Assembly: GCF_019393635.1 (NCBI RefSeq)
Contig: NC_057861.1
Span: 723,087,232-723,151,231 of the forward strand
Length of the DNA stretch: 64,000 bases
Origin: Dromiciops gliroides
Lineage: Eukaryota; Chordata; Mammalia; Microbiotheria; Microbiotheriidae
Direction: 5' to 3'
The notes below the pieces were generated by a model. That model ran no database searches. It was not told where the DNA came from and saw only the letters and a program-made list of their open reading frames with translations. A program made the position numbers and the translations under genes. Below, in pieces: positions 1-11,509 of this stretch. Each line of letters opens with the position of its first letter. The first letter of the stretch is position 1.

Positions 1-20
1 TGTAGTCACTATGCCCTAAA

Positions 21-243
21 GAGGCAACTAGGTGGCTCAGTGGATAGTACACTGGACCTCAACTCAGAAAGACCTGAGTTCAAATCCAGCCTTAGACACT
101 AACTAGCTGTGTGACCCTGGGCAAATCACTTAACTTCTGTTTGCCTTAATTCACTAGAGAAGGAAATGGCAAACCCCTCCAGGACAAATTTATCAAGAAA
201 AATCTATATAGGGTGACAAAGATTTGGATACAACCAAATAACA
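21..243 (+). repeat. tRNA-head SINE with RTE/BovB-like tail
   Basis: The tRNA-like head (GCAACTAGGTGGCTCAGTGG) runs into CTAGCTGTGTGACCCTGGGC and then GAGAAGGAAATGGCAAACCC. The end, GGGTGACAAAGATTTGGATAC, is a decayed form of the GGGTCAC-AAGAGTTGGACACGACTGA tail that SINEs share with RTE/BovB LINEs. No target-site duplication was found, so it is old. Confidence 0.75.
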
Positions 244-419
244 GTCAAGCTTCTATGTGGTGATATAATATCTTCCCAAATTTTAGCTACATAAAAGACC
301 ATAACTAAGAATGAATAGCAAATAAACACATTTATCCAACCATATAGAAATTAGAACATTTATTAATGATAAGAATATATCAGAGGGAATGGACCCTCCA
401 ATACTAAGTAAGATATTCC

Positions 420-565
420 GGGGCAGCTAAGTGGTGCAGTGGTAGAACACTGGCCCTGGATTCAGGAGGACCTGAGTACAAATCTAGCCTTAGACACTTA
501 ACACTTACTAGCCGTGTGACCCTGGGCAAGTCACTTAACCCCAATTGACCCTAGGGGAAAAAAAA
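420..565 (+). repeat. Young marsupial tRNA-derived SINE (WSINE1-like)
   Basis: This is a complete head-to-poly(A) copy. It is flanked by the 10-bp direct repeat AAGATATTCC (410-419 and 566-575), which marks an L1-type retroposition event. It is moderately diverged from the other young copies in the window. Confidence 0.9.
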
Positions 566-734
566 AAGATATTCCAACAGATATCTCAGAGAGAGGAAAA
601 GAGAATCTCTAATCTCAACCAAGGGGGAATTCCCTGAAGTCTCTAGAGTGGCAAATTGGGAATCAGGGTCAGGATGTGACAACTTCTTCTCTTATACTAC
701 TTCCCGTAATTCCACAAGTGCTCTCCTGTCTCCT

Positions 735-815
735 GCCCTCCCCTTCTCTTCCTTCTCCTTCTCTCTGTCTCTCTCTCTGTGTCTCTTTGTCTCTCTCTCT
801 CTGCCTGGCTGTCTA
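735..815. repeat. CT-rich low-complexity tract
   Basis: This is an interrupted (CTCT/CTGT)n pyrimidine tract. The open frames across it are compositional (Leu/Ser runs) and not genes. Confidence 0.85.
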
Positions 816-1034
816 TTTCTCTGTCTCCACAATACATGTGTTTTTTCTTAAGGGAGAAAGCCACAAGAAGGACAGAAGACCTCTTTATTCTCCCCCTCTA
901 ATCCCACCTCCACAGGCATATAGCACATAGTAGTAATCATTAATGAACCCTTATTGTAACACAATTATATTAACATGCCATGTTCTAATAGTCAGTGTGA
1001 TGCAGAGGTTAAGTAGGGCTTAATTTGTATTTCT

Positions 1035-1192
1035 TTATTTCTTTTATTTTTTTTTTGGTGAGGCAATTGGGGTTAAGTGACTTGCCCAGGGTCACACAGC
1101 TAGTAAGTGTTAAGTGTCTGAGGCTGGATTTGAACTCAGCTTCTCCTGACTCCAGGGCTGGTGCTCTATCCACTGCGCCACCTAGCTGCCCC
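1035..1192 (-). repeat. Young marsupial SINE, antisense
   Basis: The T-tract is followed by GAGGCAATTGGGGTTAAGTG and ends at CACCTAGCTGCCCC. A 15-bp target-site duplication TTAATTTGTATTTCT lies at 1020-1034 and 1193-1207. The tail belongs to the CCCCAATTGCCTCAC subfamily. Confidence 0.95.
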
Positions 1193-1311
1193 TTAATTTG
1201 TATTTCTAACCAAGGAATTTGAAGATGCAAAGAAGTTGGGAAAGGACATCTAGTTAAGGGAAATAGCATGAAATAAAGGAGTGAAGGGAAATAAACATGG
1301 GACAGAGAAGA

Positions 1312-1316
<5 letters not shown>

Positions 1317-1352
<36 letters not shown>
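1317..1352. repeat. (TA)n microsatellite
   Basis: This is an uninterrupted TA dinucleotide run of about 36 bp. Confidence 0.95.
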
Positions 1353-1355
<3 letters not shown>

Positions 1356-1487
1356 CCCCTCTTAGAAATCAGTGGGAAATGAGGCTGTCTACATAGTGAA
1401 GAGCGCTGCATCACAGAGTTCCAGAGCTGGAAGAGATAACAATGGCTTGATAATCCGAACCAGACCTCAAAATCAATTCTCTCAAAA

Positions 1488-1665
1488 TCGCAATATCAAG
1501 AGCTGAAAGGAGCCTGAAAGGTCCTATAGTTCAACCTCCTCATTTACAGATGAGGATAATGGGGACCAAGAAGTTGAAGTGACTTGCCCATGGTCCAAAA
1601 GATAGTGAATGTCAGAGGTGTAATTTAAACCCAGGATTCCTAATTCCCTGGGCAGGATTCCTACT
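1488..1665 (-). repeat. MIR-related core-SINE, antisense, decayed
   Basis: TCATTTACAGATGAGGATAA and GACTTGCCCATGGTC are the antisense MIR core. They are preceded by the AAAGGAGCCTGAAAGGTCCT segment seen next to other MIR3-like copies in this window. Confidence 0.7.
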
Positions 1666-1939
1666 GTCTTGTGGCCTTAAACTTATTTCTTTCTTAATGA
1701 AGCCTAAGATCAACTTTGTTTTCTTGGCTAAGGTGATCTTTGGCTACATCAGCTATGCCCCATTCTTGACATACAGAATTTACAATCTTCAATAATCCCT
1801 GAACTTTTCCATGCAATTTCTCTCTAGCTATCTAATCCTTAAAAAATTACTTTCTGAACCCAAGTGAAAGACTTTACATTCATTTCTACTAAATTTCATC
1901 TTAAAAGACTTGGTTTGATGCCCTACCTTGTCAAGATAT

Positions 1940-2150
1940 ATGTCATAGGTGTATGTATGTGCGTGCATGTATGTATGATTTATATGTGTGTATGTGCATG
2001 TATAATAGGTACCTCCTTGTCCATATAGAGATGTGCACATGGGCACATTTACATATCTACAAATACATACATGTATACATACTTGTATAGCACAAGTGTA
2101 TACATATGAGTACAAATATACACTGTGAATATGTGTATTTGTGGATGTAT
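1940..2150. repeat. TATG/TG-rich imperfect microsatellite
   Basis: Degenerate (TATG)n and (TG)n runs are interrupted throughout. No coding signal is present. The sequence between 2160 and 2450 is unassigned AT-rich DNA. Confidence 0.75.
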
Positions 2151-2454
2151 ATATATCTTAACTGTGTTACCCAGTCATTAGCTCCTCCCAAATGTTTGTC
2201 ATCTACAAATTTTAGGAACATGAAATTTAAGCCTTTATCTAAGTAACTGATAAAAATGTTAAGGAAAATGCTGTCAAGCAGAGATCCCTGAAGCATTCTA
2301 GGGGAGATCTCCTTCAAAGCTGATTTCAAACAATTATTTACTTCTCTTTGCATTCAACCATCCAAACAGTTCTGATTTGTTTTAATTTTCGTATTATTTA
2401 GCTTACATCTTACAATGGTGTCTACAAGAATTAAAATAAGAGGTTTTCAGAGGT

Positions 2455-2705
2455 ATTTGATAGCATAATTGACAGAGTGCTGGGTTTGGATTCAGGAAGA
2501 CCTGAGTTCTATTCCCGCCTCAAACACTTACTGTGTGACCTTGGGCAAGTTTGTTATCCTCTGCGTGCCTCAGTTTCCCCAAGTGTAAAATCAGGATAAC
2601 AAAAGTACCTACCTTGCAGGCTCATAGTGAGGATCAAATGAGATATATGTAAAAGCCTTTCTCACAGTTCATGGCAAATAACAGGTGTTATACCAACGCT
2701 TATTT
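2455..2705 (+). repeat. MIR core-SINE, sense
   Basis: The order is head (GGATTCAGGAAGACCTGAG), core (ACTGTGTGACCTTGGGCAAG), CCTCAGTTTCCCCAAGTGTA, then the GAGGATCAAATGAGATA segment. This is a nearly full-length sense MIR. Confidence 0.85.
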
Positions 2706-2709
2706 CCTT

Positions 2710-4085
2710 CCCCTAATCAGTTTTTCCTAAAATGTAGGTAAACTATATAAACAGCTTGTACCAGTTTGGTAATCCTGTTTGGGGTTGAGTTTTTTTTGGG
2801 GGGGAGGGTATGTTGTTTTTTTCTTTTAATGAGCCTATTATGACTTGTTCTGGTTGTTATTCTCACTCTTTTGGATGACCTTAGAGTTTGATCAGAAAAA
2901 ATAATCAAATCACTGGTCCAGAGTTTGCACATTTCTACCTCTACCACACTTTTTAAAATTGAAGACTTTGAGCTTTTCCAGTTCTGTAGTCCCTCTCCAA
3001 TACTCTTTGATCATCCTTCAACAATAGATCAAAATCACCATTTTTTCCAGTACTCATGGACATAGTTAATCTGGGCCAGATGACTTGAACTCATCGAGGG
3101 CACCTAGATCCTAACTATCTCTTTTTTTTCCCTCCCTCAATATAAATTCCCTATCAGTTATGCTCATTCTATATTTTGCAATCTAGAGATCATTCACCTG
3201 GCAGAGAAAACAAAAGGAAAATGTGAATTTGGTAGCTCTTTCTGTTTTCAGTTATCATCAAACTGTCCACTCTGAGCAGGAGTGTTCTGCCTTCTTTGGT
3301 TGCCCTGTTTTTCCTAATATAGATACACTTAACTCACAACAATCTGGGAGAAAGCAAGGTTTATACAATGGTCAGAAATACTGAATATGAGTAACCAAAG
3401 TGATACCTTAATGTCATTGACATCTGACCTACATAACTATGAGTTATAATGGTAATACTTAGAGAATTTAAAAGACGAAGAAAAAACTTAAACTGTAACT
3501 TTGATGCCCTCTGGGGCTTTGATTTTTAGAAGCAGCCATTCCATTTTGATTGACCATCATTGGGGGATATGCATTTTACTTATCAAAAAATGTCAGGCTT
3601 GCTTAGTGAAAGCCTTGTGGATGTGAGTCAGAGTACCACAGACTTCAAACATATTAATTTGAAGGCTTAGATTCAGAATGGAAGAAGTCGAGAGGAAAAT
3701 TGAGGATGTAAAGATAATAATCAATAGACACGTCACCATTCTAATTGAGAATACCGGAGATTGTCAGTCATTGAGAAATAGGATTGATAACCTCAAAATA
3801 ACCTCAGATTAGGAAATATCATGTTGAGGGAGTTTCAGAAGCTGTGAAGATAGTAGAACTGTTGAAATATTCCTTTGCAGTGAATTATACAGATATGAGG
3901 ATTGAACACCTTTAAACACTTTGAACAATATTCTATGATGTGCATCCCATATTGGGAAGGTCACCCATGAGTTGAGGCAAAGTCTTCAGATATGTTTTAA
4001 AAGTGTGAATAGTGTTCTTTTGTTTCCAACATACGGCAACTATGACACTCAATTGTGACCCATACTAAATTATGTCCACTTGCTT
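2710..4085. other. No gene or clear repeat recognised
   Basis: This is AT-rich single-copy-looking DNA. The stretch at 3660-3960 reads as if it once was open, but it is interrupted and matches no protein I can name. Confidence 0.5.
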
Positions 4086-4101
4086 TTAGAAATACTAACA
4101 T

Positions 4102-4250
4102 AGGGGCAGCTAGGTGGCGCAGTGGATAAAGCACCGGCCCTGGAGTCAGGAATGCCTGAGTTCAAATCCGGCCTCTGACACTTAACACTTACTAGCTGTG
4201 TGACCCTGGGCAAGTCACTTAACCCTAATTGCCTCACTAAAAAAAAAAAA
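4102..4250 (+). repeat. Young marsupial SINE, complete
   Basis: This is a near-consensus copy (GCAGCTAGGTGGCGCAGTGG ... CCTAATTGCCTCACTAAAA plus poly(A)). It has a 14-bp target-site duplication AGAAATACTAACAT at 4088-4101 and 4251-4264. It is among the youngest insertions here. Confidence 0.97.
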
Positions 4251-4502
4251 AGAAATACTAACATTATTGGTATTTTATAGGGAAATGGAGTTTAAAGATA
4301 GATACTTTTCTGTCGTTTGCACAGAAAGCATTGTGGGGAGTATTATATGTGTCCCTCTAATATAGTAATTTCACGATAAGACATTTTAACATGCAAGAAA
4401 AACTTTAACAGAAGAAATAAGTGTGTCAAATGGTAATTCCATTAACATCTATAAAGAATCTATGGTAATACTATATGGATTTCTTATCAAAGCATGTGTA
4501 TA

Positions 4503-4817
4503 TGTTATTGTTGTTTGTCCTTTGTACTCAAAGAGAACCGTGAATGAAATCAAGGTGATGTCATGACCTGCAGTGAATTGGATTTAAGTAAGGGAGGGCT
4601 GTGCAAGGTTACCAACCTCATTCTCTCCTCCATAGCCATATGGGTCCTGTGGCAAGATAATACATCAGGATGACTGAAGATGGCCCCTGATGTTTAAAGC
4701 AATTGGGATTAAGTGATTTGCCCAGGGTCACACAGTTAGTGTCTGAGGTGAGATTTGAACTCAGCTCCTCCTGACTCCAGAGTCAGTGCTTTATCCATTG
4801 TGCCACCTAGCTGACCC
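4503..4817 (-). repeat. Composite SINE: tRNA head plus distinct body, CAA tail
   Basis: Read on the minus strand, a tRNA-like SINE head (from CCACCTAGCTGACCC inward) joins a roughly 185-bp body that ends at GTACAAAGGACAAACAACAA. A second copy at 55325-55632 has the same head/body junction (plus strand TTTAAAGCAATT), so this is one family and not two chance neighbours. Confidence 0.75.
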
Positions 4818-4819
4818 TA

Positions 4820-5560
4820 GCTGTTATATGTATGCATAAATATATTTAGATATGCATGTATCTGTATCTATATATGTATGTATTATATCTATATCTCTCT
4901 GTATATTTACTTTCTGGTTCAACAACTATTTAAGCAACTACTCTGTGTATGTATGTGTGTATGATGCATGTATGTATATATGTAGTGTAAATTTACTGTC
5001 TAGCATATGTGGTAGGTAAATCAGAAAATGTGTGTATGTGTATATATGTATATATACATTTATATATGTGTTTATATATTTGTATATAGGTGTGTATATA
5101 CATACATGCATATTATAACAATTTAAATTGTTATACTACTTTTAAAACTGCTTGAAGTCTACCTCAATTCACAAGTGACCCCCCCAATCTGAGATGAATG
5201 AAAGAAAGTATTATGAATGATGTTCAAAGTAGCTTATTCCTTACACTGTATAATCCACTACAAAAGGAATATTCCAATACTTTTTGCTTTCTCCACAAAT
5301 TCTGATACTCTACCAAACTGAAATATACACACATATATAAATGAATATAGGTATGTAGTTGTATAGTTTTATCTATCTACCTGTAGATAAATCTCTGTCC
5401 ATATGTTTATATAGGGATCCACCTATCTCTGTCTATGCATATATAAAAACATGTCTAGGTAGCATATCAATACCTATCTATCTATCAATAGATGATACTC
5501 ATAGATGGATGGAAAAATAGATAAATTATAGAGATAAATGGATAGATAGATGATAGAGTA
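4820..5560. repeat. Long TATG/TA/GATA microsatellite field
   Basis: Imperfect (TATG)n, (TA)n, (TATC)n and (GATA)n blocks are separated by short AT-rich unique pieces (for example 5110-5330). No coding signal is present. Confidence 0.75.
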
Positions 5561-5569
5561 TTCCAAAAG

Positions 5570-6605
5570 GCTTAGCAGAATTTTTTATCTTCTGTTTCAC
5601 CTATTATGTAAGTGGGCAATTTCATTTACAAGATGGGTCAAAAGTTACCAGGGTATTATATTTCAAATAGAAAGCACATATTGGGTAACATTTCTTTAAT
5701 TATTTAACTCATTCTTATCTTACTATTGGAAACTATTAATTTAGTCTAAATAAATTCTCAATGTTCTCTGAATGAGATTTGAAAGAAGCAAACTTCTGAA
5801 CTCTATGAGGTTGTGTGAATTATTTTTATAGCTTAACTTTCAACAAAATTATATTTCTTGAAAGGTTGTGTATATGAGAGGACTTAAGAATTCTATTACA
5901 AAAGGTATAAGCAAAGACTGTCTAGGGCCCACTGTATAGGTCAAAGAAAATACTGCAATATTTATGCTTGTTAGTTTAGATAAAGCCTAGTGGTAGCATT
6001 AAGATAGCAGTTTGAAACTAAGCAGTCTCCCTCCTATCAAAAATTCTACCAGAGAGACTAACTGAAATAACTTCACATGGTAGAATGGAATCCACTGGAA
6101 AATTGTGGCTTGGGAAATCTTGGATATAATATGTCCCAATTACTCTTGTAGTACAAGTATAGTACATGTAAACTCTAGTCTTAGTCTCAAAACTTCATTT
6201 TCATTCTGGTTAGCTCCCTAGATCTCAGATGTTATTTGTCCCTTCAGGAACTAGGGGTACCCCTAAGAGGATATAGGTAGTATTGTTTTTTTTTTTCCTA
6301 GTGCTATGGCTTACTAGCCTCCATCAATCGGTAATACCAATTAGCCAGCCAGACTTAATTAGTGATTAAAAAGGTGTATTTACTAAAGAGCTGTACTAAG
6401 AACAGTTGGTACAAAACATCCCCCAGTAACCTGTGATGTACTTTCCCTGCAGTACATAGAGTCAGATGGAAAAGCAATGCTTTAACTTAGAAAATACATG
6501 TGGCAAAAAGGTAACACAGCCCTTCTGAGTCCTTTTACTGGAGGGCAGAATATGTACACATTTTGCATAATGTAGTTTCCCTTTCACTCTCAGCCCTGCA
6601 TGGTT
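5570..6605. other. No gene or clear repeat recognised
   Basis: This is AT-rich DNA with only short stop-limited frames. I see no repeat family that I can name. Confidence 0.5.
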
Positions 6606-6609
6606 GGCC

Positions 6610-6660
6610 AACCACAGTCAACAAGCATTTATTAAGCACTTACTAATTGCTAAGCACTGG
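6610..6660 (+). repeat. Fragment of ancient mammalian repeat
   Basis: The text CAACAAGCATTTATTAAGCA, then CTAAGCACTGGGAT, is the start of a common old repeat also seen at 26785. Confidence 0.5.
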
Positions 6661-6664
6661 GATT

Positions 6665-7545
6665 TGAATTTGCTTTCCTCACTTCATTCAGTCTGTCCTT
6701 GGATTGCTATGCATATAACAAACAGCTGTTCAGGGGACAATTCCTGAATGGCAGTGGGAAGATGGGGAAGTACAAAAGTCCCAAATCCTTTGAAAGTCAC
6801 ATAGTTCTCCTCTGACCAAGGTTGGATGGGGAGTGAGAGGAAGAGAGGACTAAGATTTTGACCAATTTTTCTAATTTGCTCAAATGTTACCCCCTTAAGG
6901 GGTTGGCTGAAATGCTCTCTCCTGCTTTTCTGCCTGGTGAAATCCATATCCTTACTAGGACAATGATGTTATCGAGTTCTAAAATCGTGTGACCATGTGC
7001 CTCAGCCAATCCAGAGAGCTGTCAACTTCTTGTTCACACGGTCAAGAGGTATGATCACCTGATAAGTGTATCAGAGCTAAATGGAGCGTGATGATTTTAA
7101 CCCCACCTTTACAGAACAATAAATTGAGAGGATCCTGTGTATTTGTTCTCTTTTCAGCACTATTATACCAGCCTATATTGATCTCTTTCTTCTCCTTTAT
7201 TCTCAGGCTTAATCTATCACCATATTCTGTTCTCTTCTTTCCTACCTTACCCTCTCTTCTCTGTTTCTCTCTGTGTTTCTCCATTCCTGAATGTAGCTGT
7301 CTCTCTCTGTCTTTGTCTCATTCTGTCTCTCTGTCTCTGTGTCTCAGTCTCTGTATCTCTCAAGGATCCTCCAGATTTATCTTTGTTGAAGTGCCAAGTT
7401 AATAACATTTTTTCCCTGCATTTCCAAATAAAATGTATACATTCATGAGTAGATCAGGTGATCAAGAACACTATAAGAACTGACTTGGGGAGACTGGTGT
7501 AAGATCAAAGAGCTAAACATTTCTAAACAAATGGATGTGTCAAAC
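6665..7545. other. No gene recognised; CT-rich patch at 7225-7360
   Basis: The flank of the ERV fossil is unassigned. The pyrimidine-rich patch produces spurious Leu/Ser frames on both strands. Confidence 0.5.
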
Positions 7546-7548
7546 AGG

Positions 7549-8079
7549 TGTGAGATTTAAAATTGGATACTAGAGCATTAACCTCCCCTTTTAACTGTTT
7601 CCCTTATTTATCTCCCAGACTAGTAAATGGAAGAAGCTTCTGATCTCTAGTTAGAGCTTTTATTGTTTGGAAATTATAAGGTGATGTTGATTAGAGGGAG
7701 GGAAAGTAGAAATACAAAACAAATAGTCTTAAGTCTAAGCTTAGTCTATATTCCATATAAAACTCACCAAAAACCCAAGGCCACCTTTGTGGGGGAGAGC
7801 CTCGTCAAGCACATGCTGTTACAGCGAGCCGGGCCGAGTCCAACTCCAGTCAGCTTCTGTCTCAGCAGTGCAGCCAGTGAACAAGGAGAGCCGAAAAGAC
7901 CTCCCACTTCTGTTCTCTCCTTGCTTTTTAAGCTCGCACCCCAGAAGTGGTGTACTTAGCAGCCGGACTGGCATGCGTAGCCCATGCACAGCCTTCCGTC
8001 TCCTCCCCAAAAGGGTGGTCCTTCAAAAACTGGCGTCTTTCCATATTCACTAACCAACTGTTAAAAACTTTTTACCACA
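7549..8079 (-). mobile_element. ERV 3' LTR fossil, antisense
   Basis: On the minus strand it runs TGTGGTAAAAAG ... AAATCTCACA and is 531 bp long. It is directly preceded by a purine tract (AAGGGGGGAA), as expected upstream of a 3' LTR. It shares order and text with the LTR at 27930-28432, so the two are members of one family in opposite orientations. The fossil is broken and looks moderately old. Confidence 0.85.
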
Positions 8080-8593
8080 TTCCCCCCTTTGATTCCTCAA
8101 GAAACGAAGTGTTTCCTTGACAGAACAGTAAAAAATAACAGAATATAATAACTATTGCTAACTAATAATATGTGAACAACAATATAGAAAAGGAAGAGAG
8201 GAAAGTTTTGTTCAGAGGGGCGATTTTTTGTCCTCGTGAACCAACGCTTTGACATTGGTCTTGCAAAGGGAGGACCTCTGCAGAGAGTACATGTTACAGA
8301 TGGTGTATATTATAACAGAAAGGAGATAGTAAAAACTAACAAAACAAAACAGTTCATATAAAGTCTCTGAATTCTCTTGTCTTCTTGAAGTGGTGAGATG
8401 TCATCAGGAGGAAACCGGATTCTGGTCTGGAAAACTGGATTCTGGAATCTGGTCTGGATTCTGGTCTGGGAAAACTGGATTCTGGACTCTGGTCTGGAAA
8501 GCTGGATTCTCTTTTTTAACTGTTTGAATTGCTGCATTTTTACTAAACCTTAGCATAGCATTGTCAATGATCAAATTAATAAATTCCATTACA
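8080..8593 (-). mobile_element. ERV internal 3' remnant with short tandem repeats
   Basis: This region continues inward from the LTR purine tract. It contains an array of imperfect GGATTCTGGTCTGG-type units (about 8417-8512), an internal repeat of the element. A SINE interrupts it at 8594, and retroviral sequence may continue to about 9000. It is a fragmentary fossil. Confidence 0.6.
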
Positions 8594-8840
8594 CCGGTAG
8601 CACAGTGAATAAAGTGGCAGGCCTGGAGTTAGTAAGACTCATCTTCCTCGGGTCAAATCTGGTCTTACTAGCTGTGTGACCCTGGGCAAGTCACTGAATC
8701 CTGTTTGCCTCAGCTCCCTCATCTGTAAAATGAACTCGAGAAGGAAGTGGAAAACCACTCCAGTTTTGTTTTTTACAAAGAGAACCCCAAATGAGGTCAT
8801 GAAGAGTTGGACACACTAAACAACTCGATGACAACCAAAT
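8594..8840 (+). repeat. tRNA-head SINE with RTE/BovB-like tail, inside ERV remnant
   Basis: It shows a CTAGCTGTGTGACCCTGGGC core, a CCTCATCTGTAAAATGAACT segment, GGAAAACCACTCCAG and the tail GAGTTGGACACACTAAACAA. It appears to have inserted into the retroviral fossil. Confidence 0.85.
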
Positions 8841-9062
8841 GTATGGTTGTATAGACTGTTCATTCAGTAGATAGTAGTCCAGTATCGTATCCCCTAGTAG
8901 ACATGATAGTATCCAGAGAGTGAGCACAATGACAGGAACCTATAAAAAAGTAGACAGAATATCAGGGTAGATGTTTAGAAAATGGATAGGCATCAAGAGA
9001 ATTACCTCCTAGACTAGTGGACAGAAGTACAGATGACTTTCTGGAAAGTAGACAATATAACC

Positions 9063-9640
9063 TTAAAAAACATTTAAATTCCCTAACAGTAATGGAAATG
9101 CACATTTTAATAGTCAAAACAGTAAAATGGCAAAATTCCATATTGGTGGGACTATTGAGTAATGGAAACAAAATTGAACTGCCGTGAAGGAGTGAACTGC
9201 TACAATATTTTTGGAAAGTAATATGGCAAAATAAAATTGCTTATACCCTTTGACCCAGTGATATAGCCACCAGGACTATAATAACTATGTTGTTATTTAA
9301 ATAAATATGTATATACATTTATATCTACACAAAAATAAGTAATAGCAACTATTCAGAATGGCAAAAAATCAGGAAAAGTTAACATATGTCCAGAGATTGG
9401 GGAAAGGCTGAATAGATTGTGATACATGAATAAAATAGGATATTATTACAGAACAAGAAATTACAAACATGAGGAATGTAAGGAAGTATAAGAAGGCATA
9501 GGAAGTGAGACAGAATGAAGAAAGAAGTTTCAGGAGCATTAAATACACTGTGACTGAGTAAAAGAAAAAACAGTGAAAATAGCAAAGTAAAAAATACACA
9601 AAATAAAAAGATCAAAAAGTAATAGTGAAGCAAACATTCA
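9063..9640 (+). mobile_element. Highly diverged L1 3' end, sense
   Basis: Motifs typical of the L1 ORF2 end and 3' region appear in order: TATACCCTTTGACCCAGTGA, AGAGATTGGGGAAAGGCTGA and ATTATTACAGAACAAGAAAT. Divergence is much higher than in the L1 copy at 61663, so it is an older copy. Confidence 0.6.
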
Positions 9641-9719
9641 AAATATTTTATATAAATATGTAAATACATATTATATTTGCATATTTGGGTCTAGATCTAG
9701 GATTTTTTCTGAAAAGGAA

Positions 9720-10060
9720 GTGAGATATGGTGGAAAGACTCAGACTCTAGAGTCAGTGGAACTAGGTTCAAACCCTGTTCTCCATATTATCTCTTTGCCT
9801 TCAGGCAAGTCACTTAAGTTTTCTGGGTCTCAGTCTTCTTTATTTTTTTTTTATTAAGGCAATTGGGGTTAAGTGACGTGCCCAGGGTCACACAGTTAGT
9901 GTTAAGTGTCTGAGGCAGGATTTGAACTCAGGTCCTCCTGACTCCAGGGTCAGTGCTCTATCCACTGCGCCATCTAGCTGCCCTCAGTCTTCTTATGTGT
10001 AAAATAAGCAGGTTGGAGTAGATGATCACAAATGCCCATTTCAGCTCTTCAATCCTCTTC
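9720..10060 (+). repeat. MIR core-SINE, sense, split by a younger SINE
   Basis: The left part (GAGTCAGTGGAACTAGGTTC ... TTCAGGCAAGTCACTTAAG) resumes at about 9983 with TGTGTAAAATAAGCAGG. The young antisense SINE at 9841-9982 interrupts it. Confidence 0.8.
9841..9982 (-). repeat. Young SINE nested in a MIR
   Basis: The copy runs from AGGCAATTGGGGTTAAGTGA to CATCTAGCTGCC, with a 12-bp target-site duplication CTCAGTCTTCTT at 9829-9840 and 9983-9994. Confidence 0.95.
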
Positions 10061-10159
10061 AATTTCTCTGCCAATTCAGGTCAACATCTCATCTGTGACT
10101 TATAATAATGAAGCATGGCTGTGAGCAAAAGGTGGTCAAGGGACATGACCATGATCCCA

Positions 10160-10350
10160 CAGCCATAATAAGAAAATAGATTTAGATCTGGAAGGGACTT
10201 TAGAAGCTTGCTAGTTCATCCCTCTCCTCATTGTAAAGATCAGGACACAGAGGACCAGAGACGTTTTATGTTTTGTCCAAAGTTACACAACTAAATGAAG
10301 ATTTAAATCCAGATTCTGGCCCCAAATCCAGCACTCTACTAACATATGCT
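10160..10350 (-). repeat. MIR3-like core-SINE, antisense
   Basis: AGATCTGGAAGGGACTTTAG, a decayed TTTACAGATGAGG block, and CCAGCACTCTACTAAC near the right end match the antisense layout of other MIR3-like copies here. Confidence 0.65.
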
Positions 10351-10884
10351 GCTTCTCATGTGGTGTATATAGCAAAGACAGATCATAGTGCTTTTTTCTT
10401 CTCAACTCTTAAACCAACCCTCTATCTATTTTGCTATATTGCCTCTAAAATTATATATTCAAGTTTTTAAAATGTTACTATTTTTGCTGCTTGATCTTAC
10501 TATTTTATTTATTGATTTTTGTTGCTGTTACTAAGTTTAGATAAAAATTGTTAAATAACAATATATTGTGTCCTAGAGAATATTTTTCAAGTATGACAAG
10601 AGTTAAACATCTAAGGTATTGAACAAGTCAGGATAAAATTCATTCCTAGGATAGGAAGAGTCCATGTTCAAGGATTCTGAATATATGGACAGTTTTCTCT
10701 GTTGCCAATCTTAGAACATCCTGGTCACGTCCTTCTTTAACCACCCAGGATTCTTTTCTGTAACTTTCCTAATGCCATTTTCATCTGAGTTAGAGTTACC
10801 AGGTTAGGAAGAGATATTCTCCAGCCTTGAAAGTTACGAATATTTTCAAATAGGCTGTGACTTCATTCATGTAGGGCGTTCATG

Positions 10885-10885
<1 letters not shown>
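10351..10885. other. No gene or clear repeat recognised
   Basis: This is AT-rich unassigned sequence. Confidence 0.5.
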
Positions 10886-10888
<3 letters not shown>

Positions 10889-10942
<54 letters not shown>

Positions 10943-10965
10943 GGAGGGAGGGAGGGAGGGAGGGA
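10889..10965. repeat. (GA)n-(GGGA)n compound microsatellite
   Basis: A pure GA run of about 50 bp passes into GGGA repeats. The length is likely to be polymorphic. Confidence 0.95.
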
Positions 10966-11209
10966 TGATAGATAAATATGTATATATCCAAATACCAACA
11001 GAACAGATAGATATCTCCATTTCAGTACTGTTCCCTTTGTCCTGTGTATGTTATTATATGCATTGAAAAACATTATTCTGAAGAGTTCATAGCTTTCACC
11101 AAATTGAAAGAAGTGTCCATGACACAGCAAAGGCTAAAAATCTCCGGTGTACCAGATTTTCTTCATAAACAAAGAGGCACAAGCTGTCTCTGACCCTGGA
11201 GATAAGTCC

Positions 11210-11480
11210 AAGGCTTAGATCTGAGAAGGAAATTAGAGATCATCTATTACCACCAGTATTTTCTATGTGTGCAGACTGATATAAATAGGTTCAGTGACTT
11301 GAAAAAGCAGTAAGTGAGCACAGCAAGGATTTCAGTTCAGATAGTAGAACTCTCAAGCCAATGCTTTATCAACTGCATCCCAGAAGTCTTAAATGCACAA
11401 TGCTTTGGGGACTTGCCCAGGATCACACAGCTACCAACTGCCAAAGACAGGATATGAACCATGATCCATAGTATGCACTT
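11210..11480 (-). repeat. Decayed MIR-like sequence
   Basis: GACTTGCCCAGGATCACACA and a preceding GAAATTAGAGATCATC segment resemble antisense MIR, but the copy is very diverged and may be two fragments. Confidence 0.45.
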
Positions 11481-11509
11481 ATGTGTTTGCTAATTGTTTG
11501 CTGCCTAAC

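Noticed and set aside
3660-3960. Coiled-coil-like text resembling an L1 ORF1 or a pseudogene
   Set aside because: Only a short run is open and it does not align with ORF1 motifs by eye, so it is left unassigned.
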